From Sphingobium yanoikuyae (GTDB lineage Bacteria; Pseudomonadota; Alphaproteobacteria; Sphingomonadales; Sphingomonadaceae), in NCBI RefSeq assembly GCF_013001025.1, contig NZ_CP053021.1:1488001-1552000 (forward strand): a stretch of DNA of 64,000 bases. The letters are read 5' to 3'. Shown here piece after piece: positions 34,759 to 43,652 of this stretch. The position numbers and the translations under genes were made by a program. The notes below the pieces were generated by a model. That model saw only the letters and a program-made list of their open reading frames with translations, made no database searches and was not told the origin of the DNA. How positions within the stretch are numbered: position 1 is the stretch's first letter; every line of letters starts with the position of its first letter.

Positions 34759-36124
34759 TATTCTGATAGTCGACGACGAAGAGGACATTCGCGATCTGGT
34801 TGCGGGTGTGCTGGAAGATGAGGGTTTTACCACCCGCACCGCCGCCAATAGCGACAGCGCGATCGAAGCGCTGGACAGCCGGCGCCCCTCGCTGGTGCTG
34901 CTCGATGTCTGGCTGCAGGGCTCGAAGCTCGACGGGCTGGAACTGCTAGACGAGATCAAGCGGCGCGACGCGACCGTCCCGGTGCTGATGATTTCCGGTC
35001 ATGGCAATATCGACACGGCGGTAGCGGCGATCCGCAAGGGTGCGGCCGATTTCATCGAGAAGCCGTTCGAGGCGGATCGGCTGCTCCATCTGGTGGCGCG
35101 CGCCACCGAGACCGAGCGGCTGCGGCGCGAGAACCAGACGCTGCGCGCGCGCTTTGGCCAGGATGATGAGCTGACCGGCACGTCGGCATCGATCAACGGC
35201 GTGCGGGCGACGATCAAGAAGGTTGCGGGCACCGGTAGCCGAGTGCTGATTTCCGGCCCGGCCGGCGTCGGCAAGGAAGTCGCTGCCCGTATGCTGCACA
35301 GCTGGAGCGGTCGCGCCGACGCGCCCTTCATCATCGTCGCCGCGGCGCGGATGGACCCGGATCGGGTCGAGGAAGAACTGTTCGGCGTCGAGGATCCCAG
35401 CGGGCTGGTGCGTCCGGGCTATCTGGAACAGGCGCATGGCGGCACGCTGTATCTGGACGAGATCGCCGACATGCCCGTCACCACCCAGGGCAAGATATTG
35501 CGCGTGCTGACCGACCAGAGCTTCACCCGCGTCGGCGGGCAGCGGCAGGTGAAGGTGGACGTGCGCGTCATTTCCTCGACCGCGCGCAACCTGACGGCGG
35601 AGATCGAGGAGCGGCGCTTCCGCGAGGATCTCTTCTATCGGCTCAATGTGGTGCCGTTGCAGATTCCGTCGCTGTCCGAGCGTCGCGATGATATTCCGCC
35701 GCTGGTCGAACATTATCTGGCGCGCTTCGCCGCCGATCGTCGGGTCAATCCGCCCGAGATCGCCAGCGATGCCATGGCGGCGCTGCAGGCCAATGAGTGG
35801 CCGGGCAATGTCCGTCAGTTGCGCAACGTGATCGAACGGACGATGATCCTGGCGCCGGGCGACCGGATCGGGCGGATTGAACTGGACATGTTGCCGGCTG
35901 AACTGACGAGCGGCGGCGGCGGCGGCGACGGCATTGGCCAGTCGGCGATCATGGGCGCGCCGCTGCGCGAGGCGCGCGAAAGTTTCGAGCGGGAATATCT
36001 GCGCATCCAGATCCGGCGGTTTTCGGGCAATATCTCGCGCACCGCGACCTTCATCGGCATGGAGCGGTCTGCGCTGCACCGCAAACTGAAATTGCTGGGC
36101 ATTACCGACGGAAAGGACGGCTGA
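34748..36124 (+). CDS. ntrX: Response regulator NtrX
   Basis: 458 residues. The receiver has VDDEEDI, and the Asp is in LVLLDVWLQGSKLDG. The AAA+ domain has GPAGVGKE and LYLDEIADMP. The Fis-type HTH is SRTATFIGMERSALHRKLKLLG. The GAFTGA loop that contacts sigma-54 is replaced: FGVEDPSGLVRPGYLEQAHG stands where [12 protein letters not shown]... is seen in the neighbouring NtrC. It therefore probably regulates without sigma-54. Confidence 0.94.
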   Translation: MALDILIVDDEEDIRDLVAGVLEDEGFTTRTAANSDSAIEALDSRRPSLVLLDVWLQGSKLDGLELLDEIKRRDATVPVLMISGHGNIDTAVAAIRKGAADFIEKPFEADRLLHLVARATETERLRRENQTLRARFGQDDELTGTSASINGVRATIKKVAGTGSRVLISGPAGVGKEVAARMLHSWSGRADAPFIIVAAARMDPDRVEEELFGVEDPSGLVRPGYLEQAHGGTLYLDEIADMPVTTQGKILRVLTDQSFTRVGGQRQVKVDVRVISSTARNLTAEIEERRFREDLFYRLNVVPLQIPSLSERRDDIPPLVEHYLARFAADRRVNPPEIASDAMAALQANEWPGNVRQLRNVIERTMILAPGDRIGRIELDMLPAELTSGGGGGDGIGQSAIMGAPLREARESFEREYLRIQIRRFSGNISRTATFIGMERSALHRKLKLLGITDGKDG

Positions 36125-36280
36125 CGCTAGGGAAATTCCCGATGGCGATGTCAGGCATGGACGCCCCTTCGCAATTGCGGTAGGATTGCCTCGCCCTCGA
36201 CAAGCGGGGGCAGGCAAGACACCTCCGCCCAGAGGTGCGAGAGCGGGTAACGTCCCGCCAATAAAGGACTGGCAAAAACC
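36125..36280. promoter_or_regulatory. ntrX-hfq intergenic region
   Basis: 156 bases between ntrX and hfq. It holds the likely hfq promoter and an AAAGGACTGG ribosome-site region before ATG 36281. No clear hairpin terminator for ntrX was found. Confidence 0.35.
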
Positions 36281-36763
36281 ATGGCCGACAAAGTGAACAA
36301 CCTTCAGGATATTTTCCTCAACAGCCTGCGCAAGTCGAAGACCCCGGTGACCATGTTCCTGGTCAAGGGCGTGAAGCTGCAGGGCATCATCACCTGGTTC
36401 GACAATTTTTCCGTGCTGCTGCGCCGGGATGGTCAATCGCAGCTGGTCTACAAGCATGCCATTTCGACGGTCATGCCGGCCCAGACGATGGACCTGACCG
36501 ATCTGCGCAAGGCCAGTGACGGCAATGGCAAGCCGCGCCTGCTGCAGGAGATCTTCCTGAGCGCCGTGCGCAAGTCGGGCAGCCCGGTGACCATGTTCCT
36601 GGTCAACGGCGTGATGCTCCAGGGCGAGATCGCCGCCTTCGACCTGTTCTGCATGCTGCTTGAACGCGACGGCATGGTGCAGCTGGTTTACAAGCACGCC
36701 ATTTCGACCGTGCAACCGCTCCATTCGCTCGACCTGTCGGGTGAGAACGAGCAGGACGACTGA
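36281..36763 (+). CDS. hfq: RNA chaperone Hfq with two tandem Sm domains
   Basis: 160 residues, about twice the usual length. Two Hfq repeats with a period of 80 residues: residues 8-66 ([20 protein letters not shown]...YKHAIST) and 88-146 ([20 protein letters not shown]...YKHAIST), joined by a short linker ([12 protein letters not shown]). Both copies keep the Sm2 YKH motif and the proximal-face Gln (Q9, Q89). Copy 1 keeps the KLQG lysine (K32), which is Met112 in copy 2. A hexameric ring could thus be made from three chains with alternating, non-equivalent sites. It is followed 75 bases later by hflX, as in many bacteria. Confidence 0.95.
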   Translation: MADKVNNLQDIFLNSLRKSKTPVTMFLVKGVKLQGIITWFDNFSVLLRRDGQSQLVYKHAISTVMPAQTMDLTDLRKASDGNGKPRLLQEIFLSAVRKSGSPVTMFLVNGVMLQGEIAAFDLFCMLLERDGMVQLVYKHAISTVQPLHSLDLSGENEQDD

Positions 36764-36838
36764 TCGTCCATGCCGCATCCGGTCTTCCCGCCGATCCGCG
36801 CGGGTAGACCGGAGCGCGGCCAGATGCTCTAAGCTGAC

Positions 36839-38170
36839 ATGGCCATATTCAATCGCGACTCCGAGGACGAAGTGGCGCGCGGTGCGCGTGCCGTCGTCGT
36901 GCATGCCGAAACCCATGGCGGCGACCGCCGCGACAGCGACGCCCGGCTGGAGGAAGCCCGAGGCCTCGCCCTGGCGATCGGCATCGATGTGCGCGCCGCC
37001 CAGAGCTTCCGCGTCCGTGACCGCAAGCCCGCCACGCTATTCGGTAGCGGCCAGGTCGACCAGATCGCCACGCTGGTGAACCAGGAAGAGGCGGAACTGG
37101 TCATCGTCGACAATGCGCTGACCCCGGTGCAGCAGAGCAATCTGGAAAAGGGAACCGGTGCCAAGGTGATCGACCGGACCGGGCTGATCCTGGAAATTTT
37201 CGGCGAGCGCGCGGCCACCAATGAAGGGCGTCTGCAGGTCGAACTCGCCCATCTCGATTACCAGGCCGGGCGTCTGGTGCGCAGCTGGACCCATCTTGAG
37301 CGCCAGCGCGGCGGCTTCGGCTTCCTGGGTGGTCCGGGCGAAACCCAGATCGAGGCGGACCGGCGCATGATCCGCGACCGCATGGCCAAGATCCGGCGCG
37401 AACTGGATCAGGTGACCAAGACACGCGGCCTGCATCGCGCCCGGCGCCAGCGTGCGCCCTGGCCGGTGATCGCGCTGGTGGGATATACCAATGCCGGCAA
37501 ATCGACCCTGTTCAACCGCCTGACCGGCGCCGAAGTGATGGCCGAAGATCTGCTGTTCGCCACGCTCGATCCGACGATGCGGCAGATCGTGCTACCGGGG
37601 CTCGACAAGGCGATCCTGTCCGACACGGTGGGCTTCGTCTCCGACCTTCCGACCCAGTTGATCGCGGCCTTCCGTGCGACGCTGGAGGAAGTGCTGTCGG
37701 CCGATATCATCGTCCATGTCCGCGACATCGCCCATCCCGATACCGAAGCGCAGCGCGACGACGTGCTCGATGTGCTGAGCGAACTGGGCGTGGCCGGCGA
37801 AGGCGCCTTGGAGCGTGGCGATGGCGAGGCTGATCCGCCGCCGATCATCGAGGCGTGGAACAAGCTGGACCTGCTCGACACAGAGAGTGCCGCGCAGGCG
37901 CGCGAGATTGCGGCGCGGCATGATGATGTCGTTATCATCTCTGCCTTGACCGGCGAAGGTGTCGAGGGGCTGCAGCGGGCTATCAGCAGCCGGCTGACCC
38001 GTGGCGCAAGGGTTCACAGCCTACGCCTGCCGATCAGCGATGGTGCGGCCCTTGCCTGGCTGCACGAGCATGGCGAGGTGCTGGCGACTCGGCCGAGCGA
38101 AGCGGAGATGCAGGTGGATGTCCGCCTGTCCGACTCCGGCCTCGCCCGCTTCCTCAAGCGCGACCGTTAA
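36839..38170 (+). CDS. hflX: Ribosome-associated GTPase HflX
   Basis: 443 residues. The N-terminal HflX domain (KPATLFGSGQVDQI, GGFGFLGGPGETQIEADRR) is followed by a coiled coil and a G domain with GYTNAGKSTLFN (G1), DTVGFVSDLP (G3) and NKLD (G4). It splits or rescues stalled ribosomes under stress. Its stop codon overlaps the stop of the convergent nucleosidase gene in a shared TTAA. Confidence 0.95.
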   Translation: MAIFNRDSEDEVARGARAVVVHAETHGGDRRDSDARLEEARGLALAIGIDVRAAQSFRVRDRKPATLFGSGQVDQIATLVNQEEAELVIVDNALTPVQQSNLEKGTGAKVIDRTGLILEIFGERAATNEGRLQVELAHLDYQAGRLVRSWTHLERQRGGFGFLGGPGETQIEADRRMIRDRMAKIRRELDQVTKTRGLHRARRQRAPWPVIALVGYTNAGKSTLFNRLTGAEVMAEDLLFATLDPTMRQIVLPGLDKAILSDTVGFVSDLPTQLIAAFRATLEEVLSADIIVHVRDIAHPDTEAQRDDVLDVLSELGVAGEGALERGDGEADPPPIIEAWNKLDLLDTESAAQAREIAARHDDVVIISALTGEGVEGLQRAISSRLTRGARVHSLRLPISDGAALAWLHEHGEVLATRPSEAEMQVDVRLSDSGLARFLKRDR

Positions 38171-39072
38171 TCAGGCAGTCGCGCCACGAAATCCTGTACG
38201 ACGCGGGCCGAATTGGCCGAGGCGAGCGCCATGAAGACGCTCATCTGGTTCTGCTCGGCGTCGCCACCGGCGAGATCCGAGAGGCTGCGGAAGGCCAGGA
38301 AGGGCACGCGATTGGCATAGGCGACCTGTGCCACCGCCGCGCTTTCCATGTCCAGCACCTGCGCCTGGAAGGTCGCGAACAGATATTGGCGATAGGCGGC
38401 ATTGTCCATGAAGGCCGGGCCGCTGATGCCGCGCCCGCCGACATGCAGGCTGGGCTGGTGCGGCAGGCATTTGGCGGCGGCCGCGTCGGCGCAGCGGGCC
38501 AGGCTTTCCGAGGATGAGAGGGCGCGGGCGATGGTAAGTAGGGCGGGATCGGCCGGGAAGGCGCGGTGCCAGCTCTTGGCTTCGGCCTCATTGCCGACCT
38601 CGACATCGCGCGGGAAGATCATGCCATAATTGGGCAGGTCGTTGCCCGGCGTGCGGAAGATCGGGGCGTAGCCGCCCGGCGCCTCGCGCGCGATCGTGCT
38701 TTCCATGAACTGGCCCCAGTCGGCCGCGACCACGACATCGCCAATATGCAGCGACGGATCGATGCCGCCGGCAATGCCGGAAAAGAGGATACGCTTCACC
38801 GCGAAGCGATCGACCAGCCACTGGGTGGTCATGGCGGCATTGACCATGCTGACGCCGCTTTCGACCAGCAGCACCGGCTTGCCGGCCATCTGGCCAAGCG
38901 TCACGGGCACGCCGTTGACGCGGACGGTCCGCGGCTGCTCGATCCGGCCGACGAGCGCGGCATGTTCGGGTGGGAAGGCGGTCATGATCGCGGTGCGGGG
39001 CCGCTCATCGAGCTTCTGGGCGAGGGCAGGGGATGCGGTCAGCAGGCCGACCAGGGCGAGGAGGAACTTCAT
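38167..39072 (-). CDS. Exported MTA/SAH-nucleosidase-like purine nucleosidase
   Basis: 301 residues with a clear signal peptide (KFLLALVGLLTASPALAQ). The rest is a PNP/UDP-superfamily domain: IMTAFPPEHAAL, RILFSGIAGGIDPSLHIGDV, the nucleoside-binding VLDMESAAVAQVAY, and FLAFRSLSDLAGG with the catalytic Asp. It should cleave nucleosides in the periplasm. The start overlaps in ATGA the stop of the upstream purine permease gene, which suggests hydrolysis outside and uptake of the freed base. The exact substrate is unknown. Confidence 0.85.
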   Translation of the reverse strand: MKFLLALVGLLTASPALAQKLDERPRTAIMTAFPPEHAALVGRIEQPRTVRVNGVPVTLGQMAGKPVLLVESGVSMVNAAMTTQWLVDRFAVKRILFSGIAGGIDPSLHIGDVVVAADWGQFMESTIAREAPGGYAPIFRTPGNDLPNYGMIFPRDVEVGNEAEAKSWHRAFPADPALLTIARALSSSESLARCADAAAAKCLPHQPSLHVGGRGISGPAFMDNAAYRQYLFATFQAQVLDMESAAVAQVAYANRVPFLAFRSLSDLAGGDAEQNQMSVFMALASANSARVVQDFVARLPD

Positions 39073-40400
39073 GCGGCGGCAACCCAGGCAAAGCGGATGA
39101 CGATCAATATGGCGAGGAGAAATAGCAGCCAGTCGGCGCGGCTCATCTTGCCGCGCAGCAGCTTCAGGATCGCATGAGCGACAATGCCGAAGGCGATGCC
39201 GTTGGCGATCGAGAAGGTGAGGGGGATGAGGGCAAGGGTGAGGAAGGCGGGAACAGCCTCGAACGGTTCTTCCCAACTGACCTCGACCAGCGGCGCCATC
39301 ATCAGGCTGCCGACCAGGATCAGCGCTGGCGCCGTCGCATAGAGCGGCACCAGGCCGGCATAGGGCGCAGCGAAGATGGTGATGAGGAAGAGGAGGCCGG
39401 TGACGATGGCGGTAAGGCCTGTACGACCGCCGGCTGCGACGCCGGCTGCGCTTTCGACATAGGAGGTGACGGTGCTGGTGCCCGCCGTCGCGCCGACCAT
39501 GGTGGCGGCCGCGTCGGCGATCAGGATGCGGTTGAGATTGGGCACGCTACCATCGGGGCGAGCGAGGCCGGCGCGCTTGGTCACCGCCATCAGCGTGCCG
39601 AGATTGTCGAACAGGTCGACGAACAGGAAGACGAAGATGATTTCCAGCACGCCGATGCCATGGCTGCCGGCGAAGACTGCACCAAGATCGAGATGGAAGG
39701 CCGTGCTGCCCAGCGCCGATACATCATAGGGCGTCGGCGTGAAATGCAGCGCGCCAACCAGCCAGCCGAGCAGGGTGGTGGCAACGATGCCGATCAGGAT
39801 CGCGCCCCGGACCTGGCGGATCGACAGGCCTGCGATCAGCGTCAGGCCGAACAGGGTGAGCAGCACCGGCGCGGAGCGAAGGTCGCCAAGCGCCACCGAG
39901 GTGGCGCTGTTGGAAACGACGATACCGGCATTGCGCAGGCCGATGAAGGCGATGAACAGGCCGATGCCCCCGGCAACCGCCGCCAGCAGATGGGGCGGGA
40001 TGGCGGCCAGGATCATCTGGCGGATGCCCGCCAGGGTCAGCGCCAGAAAGGCGACGCCCGAGAGGAAGACGCAGCCCAGCGCGACCGGCCAGGGAATGCC
40101 CAAGCCCAGCACGACCGAATAGGTGAAATAGGCATTGAGCCCCATGCCCGGTGCCAGTGCCAGGGGCACGTTCGCGACCATCCCCATCAGGATGCTGGCG
40201 AAGGCGGCGGCGAAACAGGTCGCGGCGGCGACGCCGACCAGCGGCATGCCGGCCTCGCTCAGGATCGCCGGGTTGACCAGCACGATATAGGCCATGGTGA
40301 GGAAGGTGGTGATGCCGGCGACGATTTCCGTGCGCACATTGCTGCCGCGCGCGGCTATCTGGAAACGGCTGTCGAGCCAGGACGACAGGGGAGCCGTCAT
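39069..40400 (-). CDS. NCS2/AzgA-type purine permease
   Basis: 443 residues with 12-14 membrane segments. Conserved features are TEIVAGITTFLTMAYI, LAPGMGLNAYFTYSVV, the FVFLFVDLFDNLGTL segment and GATAGTSTVTSYVESAAGVAAGGRTGL, all typical of adenine/guanine/hypoxanthine permeases. It imports purine bases with protons. ATG 40400 is chosen. It is the first gene of a two-gene operon with the exported nucleosidase. Confidence 0.9.
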   Translation of the reverse strand: MTAPLSSWLDSRFQIAARGSNVRTEIVAGITTFLTMAYIVLVNPAILSEAGMPLVGVAAATCFAAAFASILMGMVANVPLALAPGMGLNAYFTYSVVLGLGIPWPVALGCVFLSGVAFLALTLAGIRQMILAAIPPHLLAAVAGGIGLFIAFIGLRNAGIVVSNSATSVALGDLRSAPVLLTLFGLTLIAGLSIRQVRGAILIGIVATTLLGWLVGALHFTPTPYDVSALGSTAFHLDLGAVFAGSHGIGVLEIIFVFLFVDLFDNLGTLMAVTKRAGLARPDGSVPNLNRILIADAAATMVGATAGTSTVTSYVESAAGVAAGGRTGLTAIVTGLLFLITIFAAPYAGLVPLYATAPALILVGSLMMAPLVEVSWEEPFEAVPAFLTLALIPLTFSIANGIAFGIVAHAILKLLRGKMSRADWLLFLLAILIVIRFAWVAAA

Positions 40401-40524
40401 TGCGCGCAACCGGCCAGGAAAACGGAAGGGGCCATGGCCGGCCCGGACAGCGAAGTTGACACCAGATACCCCCTATGCGCGATGGTCGCGATTGTGCGCC
40501 CTATGCCGCTGCGCACGCGCCGCG

Positions 40525-41004
40525 TCAAAGGTAACGATGCATCACAAATGTGTCGACCAGCCCCAGCGTTGGATGGGCAAAGGCATCTGGCACGCGGCCG
40601 ACAATGGCAAAGCCCATTGCCTGCCACAGCGCGACTGCGCGGCTGTTGGAGGAAACCACGAAATTATATTGCATGGCGCTGAAGCCCAGACCGCGGGCCA
40701 GATCGAAGGAGGCGGCGCACATGCGCCTGGCAACGCCACGCCCGGTTGCGTGGCCCGCCGTGACATAGCCGGCATTGGCGACATGGCGGCCGCCGCCGGC
40801 CTGGTTGGCCCGGACGTAGAAGATGCCGAGCAGGGCGCCATCCTCCTCGACGACGCGGACGGTGCGGTCCGGCGACAGCCACAGGGCAAGGGCGTCTTCG
40901 CGACTGATCGCGCGATCGACCGCCAGGGTTTCGCCGGCGCGGAGCACCGGCTCCAACATGGCCCAGATCGCGTCATGATCCGCCGGCGTGACCGGCCTGA
41001 TCAT
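40525..41004 (-). CDS. GNAT-family N-acetyltransferase
   Basis: 159 residues. The acetyl-CoA-binding motif A is HATGRGVARRMCAASFDLARGLG, followed by QYNFVVSSNSRAVALWQAMGF, typical of GNAT enzymes. The substrate is unknown. The start ATG overlaps the mazG stop in ATGA. Confidence 0.9.
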   Translation of the reverse strand: MIRPVTPADHDAIWAMLEPVLRAGETLAVDRAISREDALALWLSPDRTVRVVEEDGALLGIFYVRANQAGGGRHVANAGYVTAGHATGRGVARRMCAASFDLARGLGFSAMQYNFVVSSNSRAVALWQAMGFAIVGRVPDAFAHPTLGLVDTFVMHRYL

Positions 41005-41771
41005 TCCGCCTGCTTCGCCTGCTGCCATAGCGCTTCCTTCTCTTCGAGCGACAGGCCCACGAACGCGTCGCCGGCAATCGCCTCCATCTGACGGAAACGA
41101 CGATCGAACTTGGCATTTCCGCCACGCAAGGCGACTTCGGGGTCAATCTTGAGATGGCGTGCGAGGTTCACGACGGCAAAGAGGAGGTCGCCGACCTCTT
41201 CCTCCCGATGGGCATGGCTGGTCGCGCTGGCGACCTCGTCCAGTTCCTCATGGATCTTCGCGATCGCGCCCTGGGCGTCGGGCCAGTCGAAGCCGGTGCG
41301 GGCGGCCCGCTTCTGCAGCTTTTCGGCGCGCAGCAGCGCCGGAAGCGCCTGTGCCACGCCGGCCATGGCGCTCGGGTCGGGGATCTTGTCGGCGCGTTCG
41401 GCCGCCTTGATGCTTTCCCATTGGGCATGGCCATCCTCGCGCCGGGCGCCTTCGCCAAAGACATGGGGATGACGCCGGATCATCTTCGCCGCGATACTGT
41501 CGATCACATCCTGCAAGCGGAAATGGCCGGCCTGTTCGGCGATGCGGCTGTGGAAGACGACCTGCAGCAGCAAGTCGCCCAGTTCATCGCGCAGGTCGGC
41601 CATGTCATTGCGCTCGATCGCATCGGCCACTTCATAGGCTTCCTCGATCGTATAGGGGGCGATGCTGGCGAAATCCTGCTCGACGTCCCAGGGGCAACCG
41701 GTGTCCGGATCGCGCAGCCGCGCCATGACATCGGCGATCGGCATGATATCGGCGGGACTGGCTTTGGACAT
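41001..41771 (-). CDS. mazG: Nucleoside triphosphate pyrophosphohydrolase
   Basis: 256 residues, two MazG domains. The first has CPWDVEQDFASIAPYTIEEAYEV and DELGDLLLQVVFHSRIAE. The second has KIHEELDEVA and EEVGDLLFAVVNLAR. These Exx(E/D)...ExxD metal sites fit hydrolysis of NTPs to NMP and pyrophosphate, cleaning non-canonical nucleotides. It is coupled to the GNAT gene. Confidence 0.94.
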   Translation of the reverse strand: MSKASPADIMPIADVMARLRDPDTGCPWDVEQDFASIAPYTIEEAYEVADAIERNDMADLRDELGDLLLQVVFHSRIAEQAGHFRLQDVIDSIAAKMIRRHPHVFGEGARREDGHAQWESIKAAERADKIPDPSAMAGVAQALPALLRAEKLQKRAARTGFDWPDAQGAIAKIHEELDEVASATSHAHREEEVGDLLFAVVNLARHLKIDPEVALRGGNAKFDRRFRQMEAIAGDAFVGLSLEEKEALWQQAKQAE

Positions 41772-41906
41772 GGGAACCTTCGCATTGGCTGCTGATGGGC
41801 CTGCGGATAGGCGTTTGCCGGATACAAGGCCACCCCCGATGTCGAACGGAGCGCCGATAGGCGGATATGGTGCCCATGGGGACGCGCATTGGAGCCTGTG
41901 GGAGGG

Positions 41907-43652
41907 TTATTCCGCTGCGGCGACGACATCCTCGTCCTTGACCGCATTGTTCGTCCGGACCTGCACGACCCGACCCCGGTCGAGATGAATGATGACGTCG
42001 GCAAGTGCGACGAGCGATGCCGTATGGGCTATGGCCAATATGGTGATATGGCCCCGTAAACCGGCAATCGCGGTTTCGATCTTAGTTTGTGCGTCGATAT
42101 CGAGCGCGCTGGTCGCCTCGTCCAGGATCAGCAGCCTGGGATGGCGCAGCAACGCGCGCGCGAGGGCGATGCGCTGCCTTTCCCCGCCGGACAGACGGCT
42201 GCCACGATCGCCGACCACGGTATCGAGTCCCTGGGGCAGGGCACCGACGAACTGCCGGGCATTGGCGGCGTCGAGGGCGTTCCACAACTCCTCATCGCTC
42301 GCATCCGCCTTGCCGATGCGCAAATTGGTTGCGATGCTGTCATGCAACAGGAAGACGTCCTGGGGCATATAGGCGATCTGGGACCGCCATTGCCGATCAT
42401 CCTGGGCAAGGTTGACACCGTCGACCAGAATCTGGCCTTCGCTGGGATCGAGCAGCCCCATCAGCATGTCCGCTATGGTGCTCTTGCCTGCACCCGAAGG
42501 CCCGACCAGGGCAATGATCTTGCCGGCGGGCAATTCCAGATCGAGGTTCGCGATCGTCGGCGTGCCCGCGCCCTGATGGGTGATGGATACACGGTCGAAA
42601 CGGACATGCCGGGTCAGGAGGGGCATCTGCCCGCGCTCCGGTCCTTCGGTGCGGTTCTGCTCTGCCGTGAAGATGCGCAGCAGCCTGGCGACATTCTCAT
42701 AGCCTGGCAGGCAGAGGAGCAGTTGCTGGAGCGTGCTTTGCAGGGCGTTGAAGCGCGGCGCGAGGCGCATGAACAACAGCAGCATCGTCATCAACTGCGG
42801 CAGCGGCAGCGCGATGACGGCATAGGCCACATAGACGAACAGGGCTGCGGCCGCACCGCTTGCCAACTGGAACAGGGCGGTGCTGTTCGATGTCAGCCGG
42901 GCGAACTCGACAGTGCCGACGCGCAGCGTTTCCAGCAACCGATCCAAGCGTTGAAGATAATAGGGTTCGCTGTTGAAAGCCTTGGCGATCTTCATGCCGG
43001 TGATGAATTCGAACGCGACATATTGCCGTTCCTGCAGGGAATTCGACATGGATTGCGCATGGCGGGCGATCTTCCGGCGCACCGGGTACAGGCCGAACAG
43101 GGTCGCTGCGCCAACGGTCATGGCGAACAAGGTCATCTGCCAGGATATCAGCGTGGACAGCAGGCCATAGAGCGTCAGCCAGATGATATTCTGGCCAAAT
43201 GACATGAGGCTGAAGACTGCGACCTGGATGCGATCGACATCGTTGCTGAGCGCATGGTTGAGATCCGACCCGCGCATGTTCGCGACCAGCGACCAGCGAC
43301 CATAGCCGATGGCCGTGAACAGGCGCATGCGGATGTCGTCTACCGCCTGCTGCATCGTGCGGGTCATGAGGAGGAGGCGGCGGCGCGACACCAAGGCCTG
43401 AAACACCATGAGGCACAGCATTGCCGTCAGCAACCAGCCGAGCGATATGCTGCCAATCCAGGGCAGTTGAATGCTGCTCTGGGCCGCACCATGGTTGGTG
43501 CCGATCAGTTTCAGCAACGGGATCATCGCCAGCAGGGAGCAGCTTTCCAGAATGCTGCCGATCAGGATCAGCAACAGGATGACGGACGCCTGTCGGCCAT
43601 ATCCCCCGAGGGAAAAACGCGCGAAATCGCTGATCTGACGGAACTGGCTCAC
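41907..43652 (-). CDS. Lasso-peptide ABC exporter (D protein)
   Basis: 581 residues, a fused permease-ATPase half transporter. The first ~320 residues have about six membrane segments. The C-terminal ATPase has GPSGAGKST, LSGGERQRIALARALL and LLILDEATSALD. No C39 peptidase domain is present, as expected for lasso exporters, where the B2 protein cuts the leader. The GTG start at 43652 overlaps the kinase-gene stop (GTGA). It is the last gene of the leftward A-B1-B2-C-K-D operon and probably exports the mature peptide and gives self-protection. Confidence 0.88.
   Translation of the reverse strand: MSQFRQISDFARFSLGGYGRQASVILLLILIGSILESCSLLAMIPLLKLIGTNHGAAQSSIQLPWIGSISLGWLLTAMLCLMVFQALVSRRRLLLMTRTMQQAVDDIRMRLFTAIGYGRWSLVANMRGSDLNHALSNDVDRIQVAVFSLMSFGQNIIWLTLYGLLSTLISWQMTLFAMTVGAATLFGLYPVRRKIARHAQSMSNSLQERQYVAFEFITGMKIAKAFNSEPYYLQRLDRLLETLRVGTVEFARLTSNSTALFQLASGAAAALFVYVAYAVIALPLPQLMTMLLLFMRLAPRFNALQSTLQQLLLCLPGYENVARLLRIFTAEQNRTEGPERGQMPLLTRHVRFDRVSITHQGAGTPTIANLDLELPAGKIIALVGPSGAGKSTIADMLMGLLDPSEGQILVDGVNLAQDDRQWRSQIAYMPQDVFLLHDSIATNLRIGKADASDEELWNALDAANARQFVGALPQGLDTVVGDRGSRLSGGERQRIALARALLRHPRLLILDEATSALDIDAQTKIETAIAGLRGHITILAIAHTASLVALADVIIHLDRGRVVQVRTNNAVKDEDVVAAAE

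Noticed and set aside
39174..40682. 502-codon open frame on the plus strand opposite the purine permease
   Set aside because: Extremely rich in Gly, Asp, Arg and Gln with no domain pattern; it mirrors the hydrophobic codons of the permease on the other strand.
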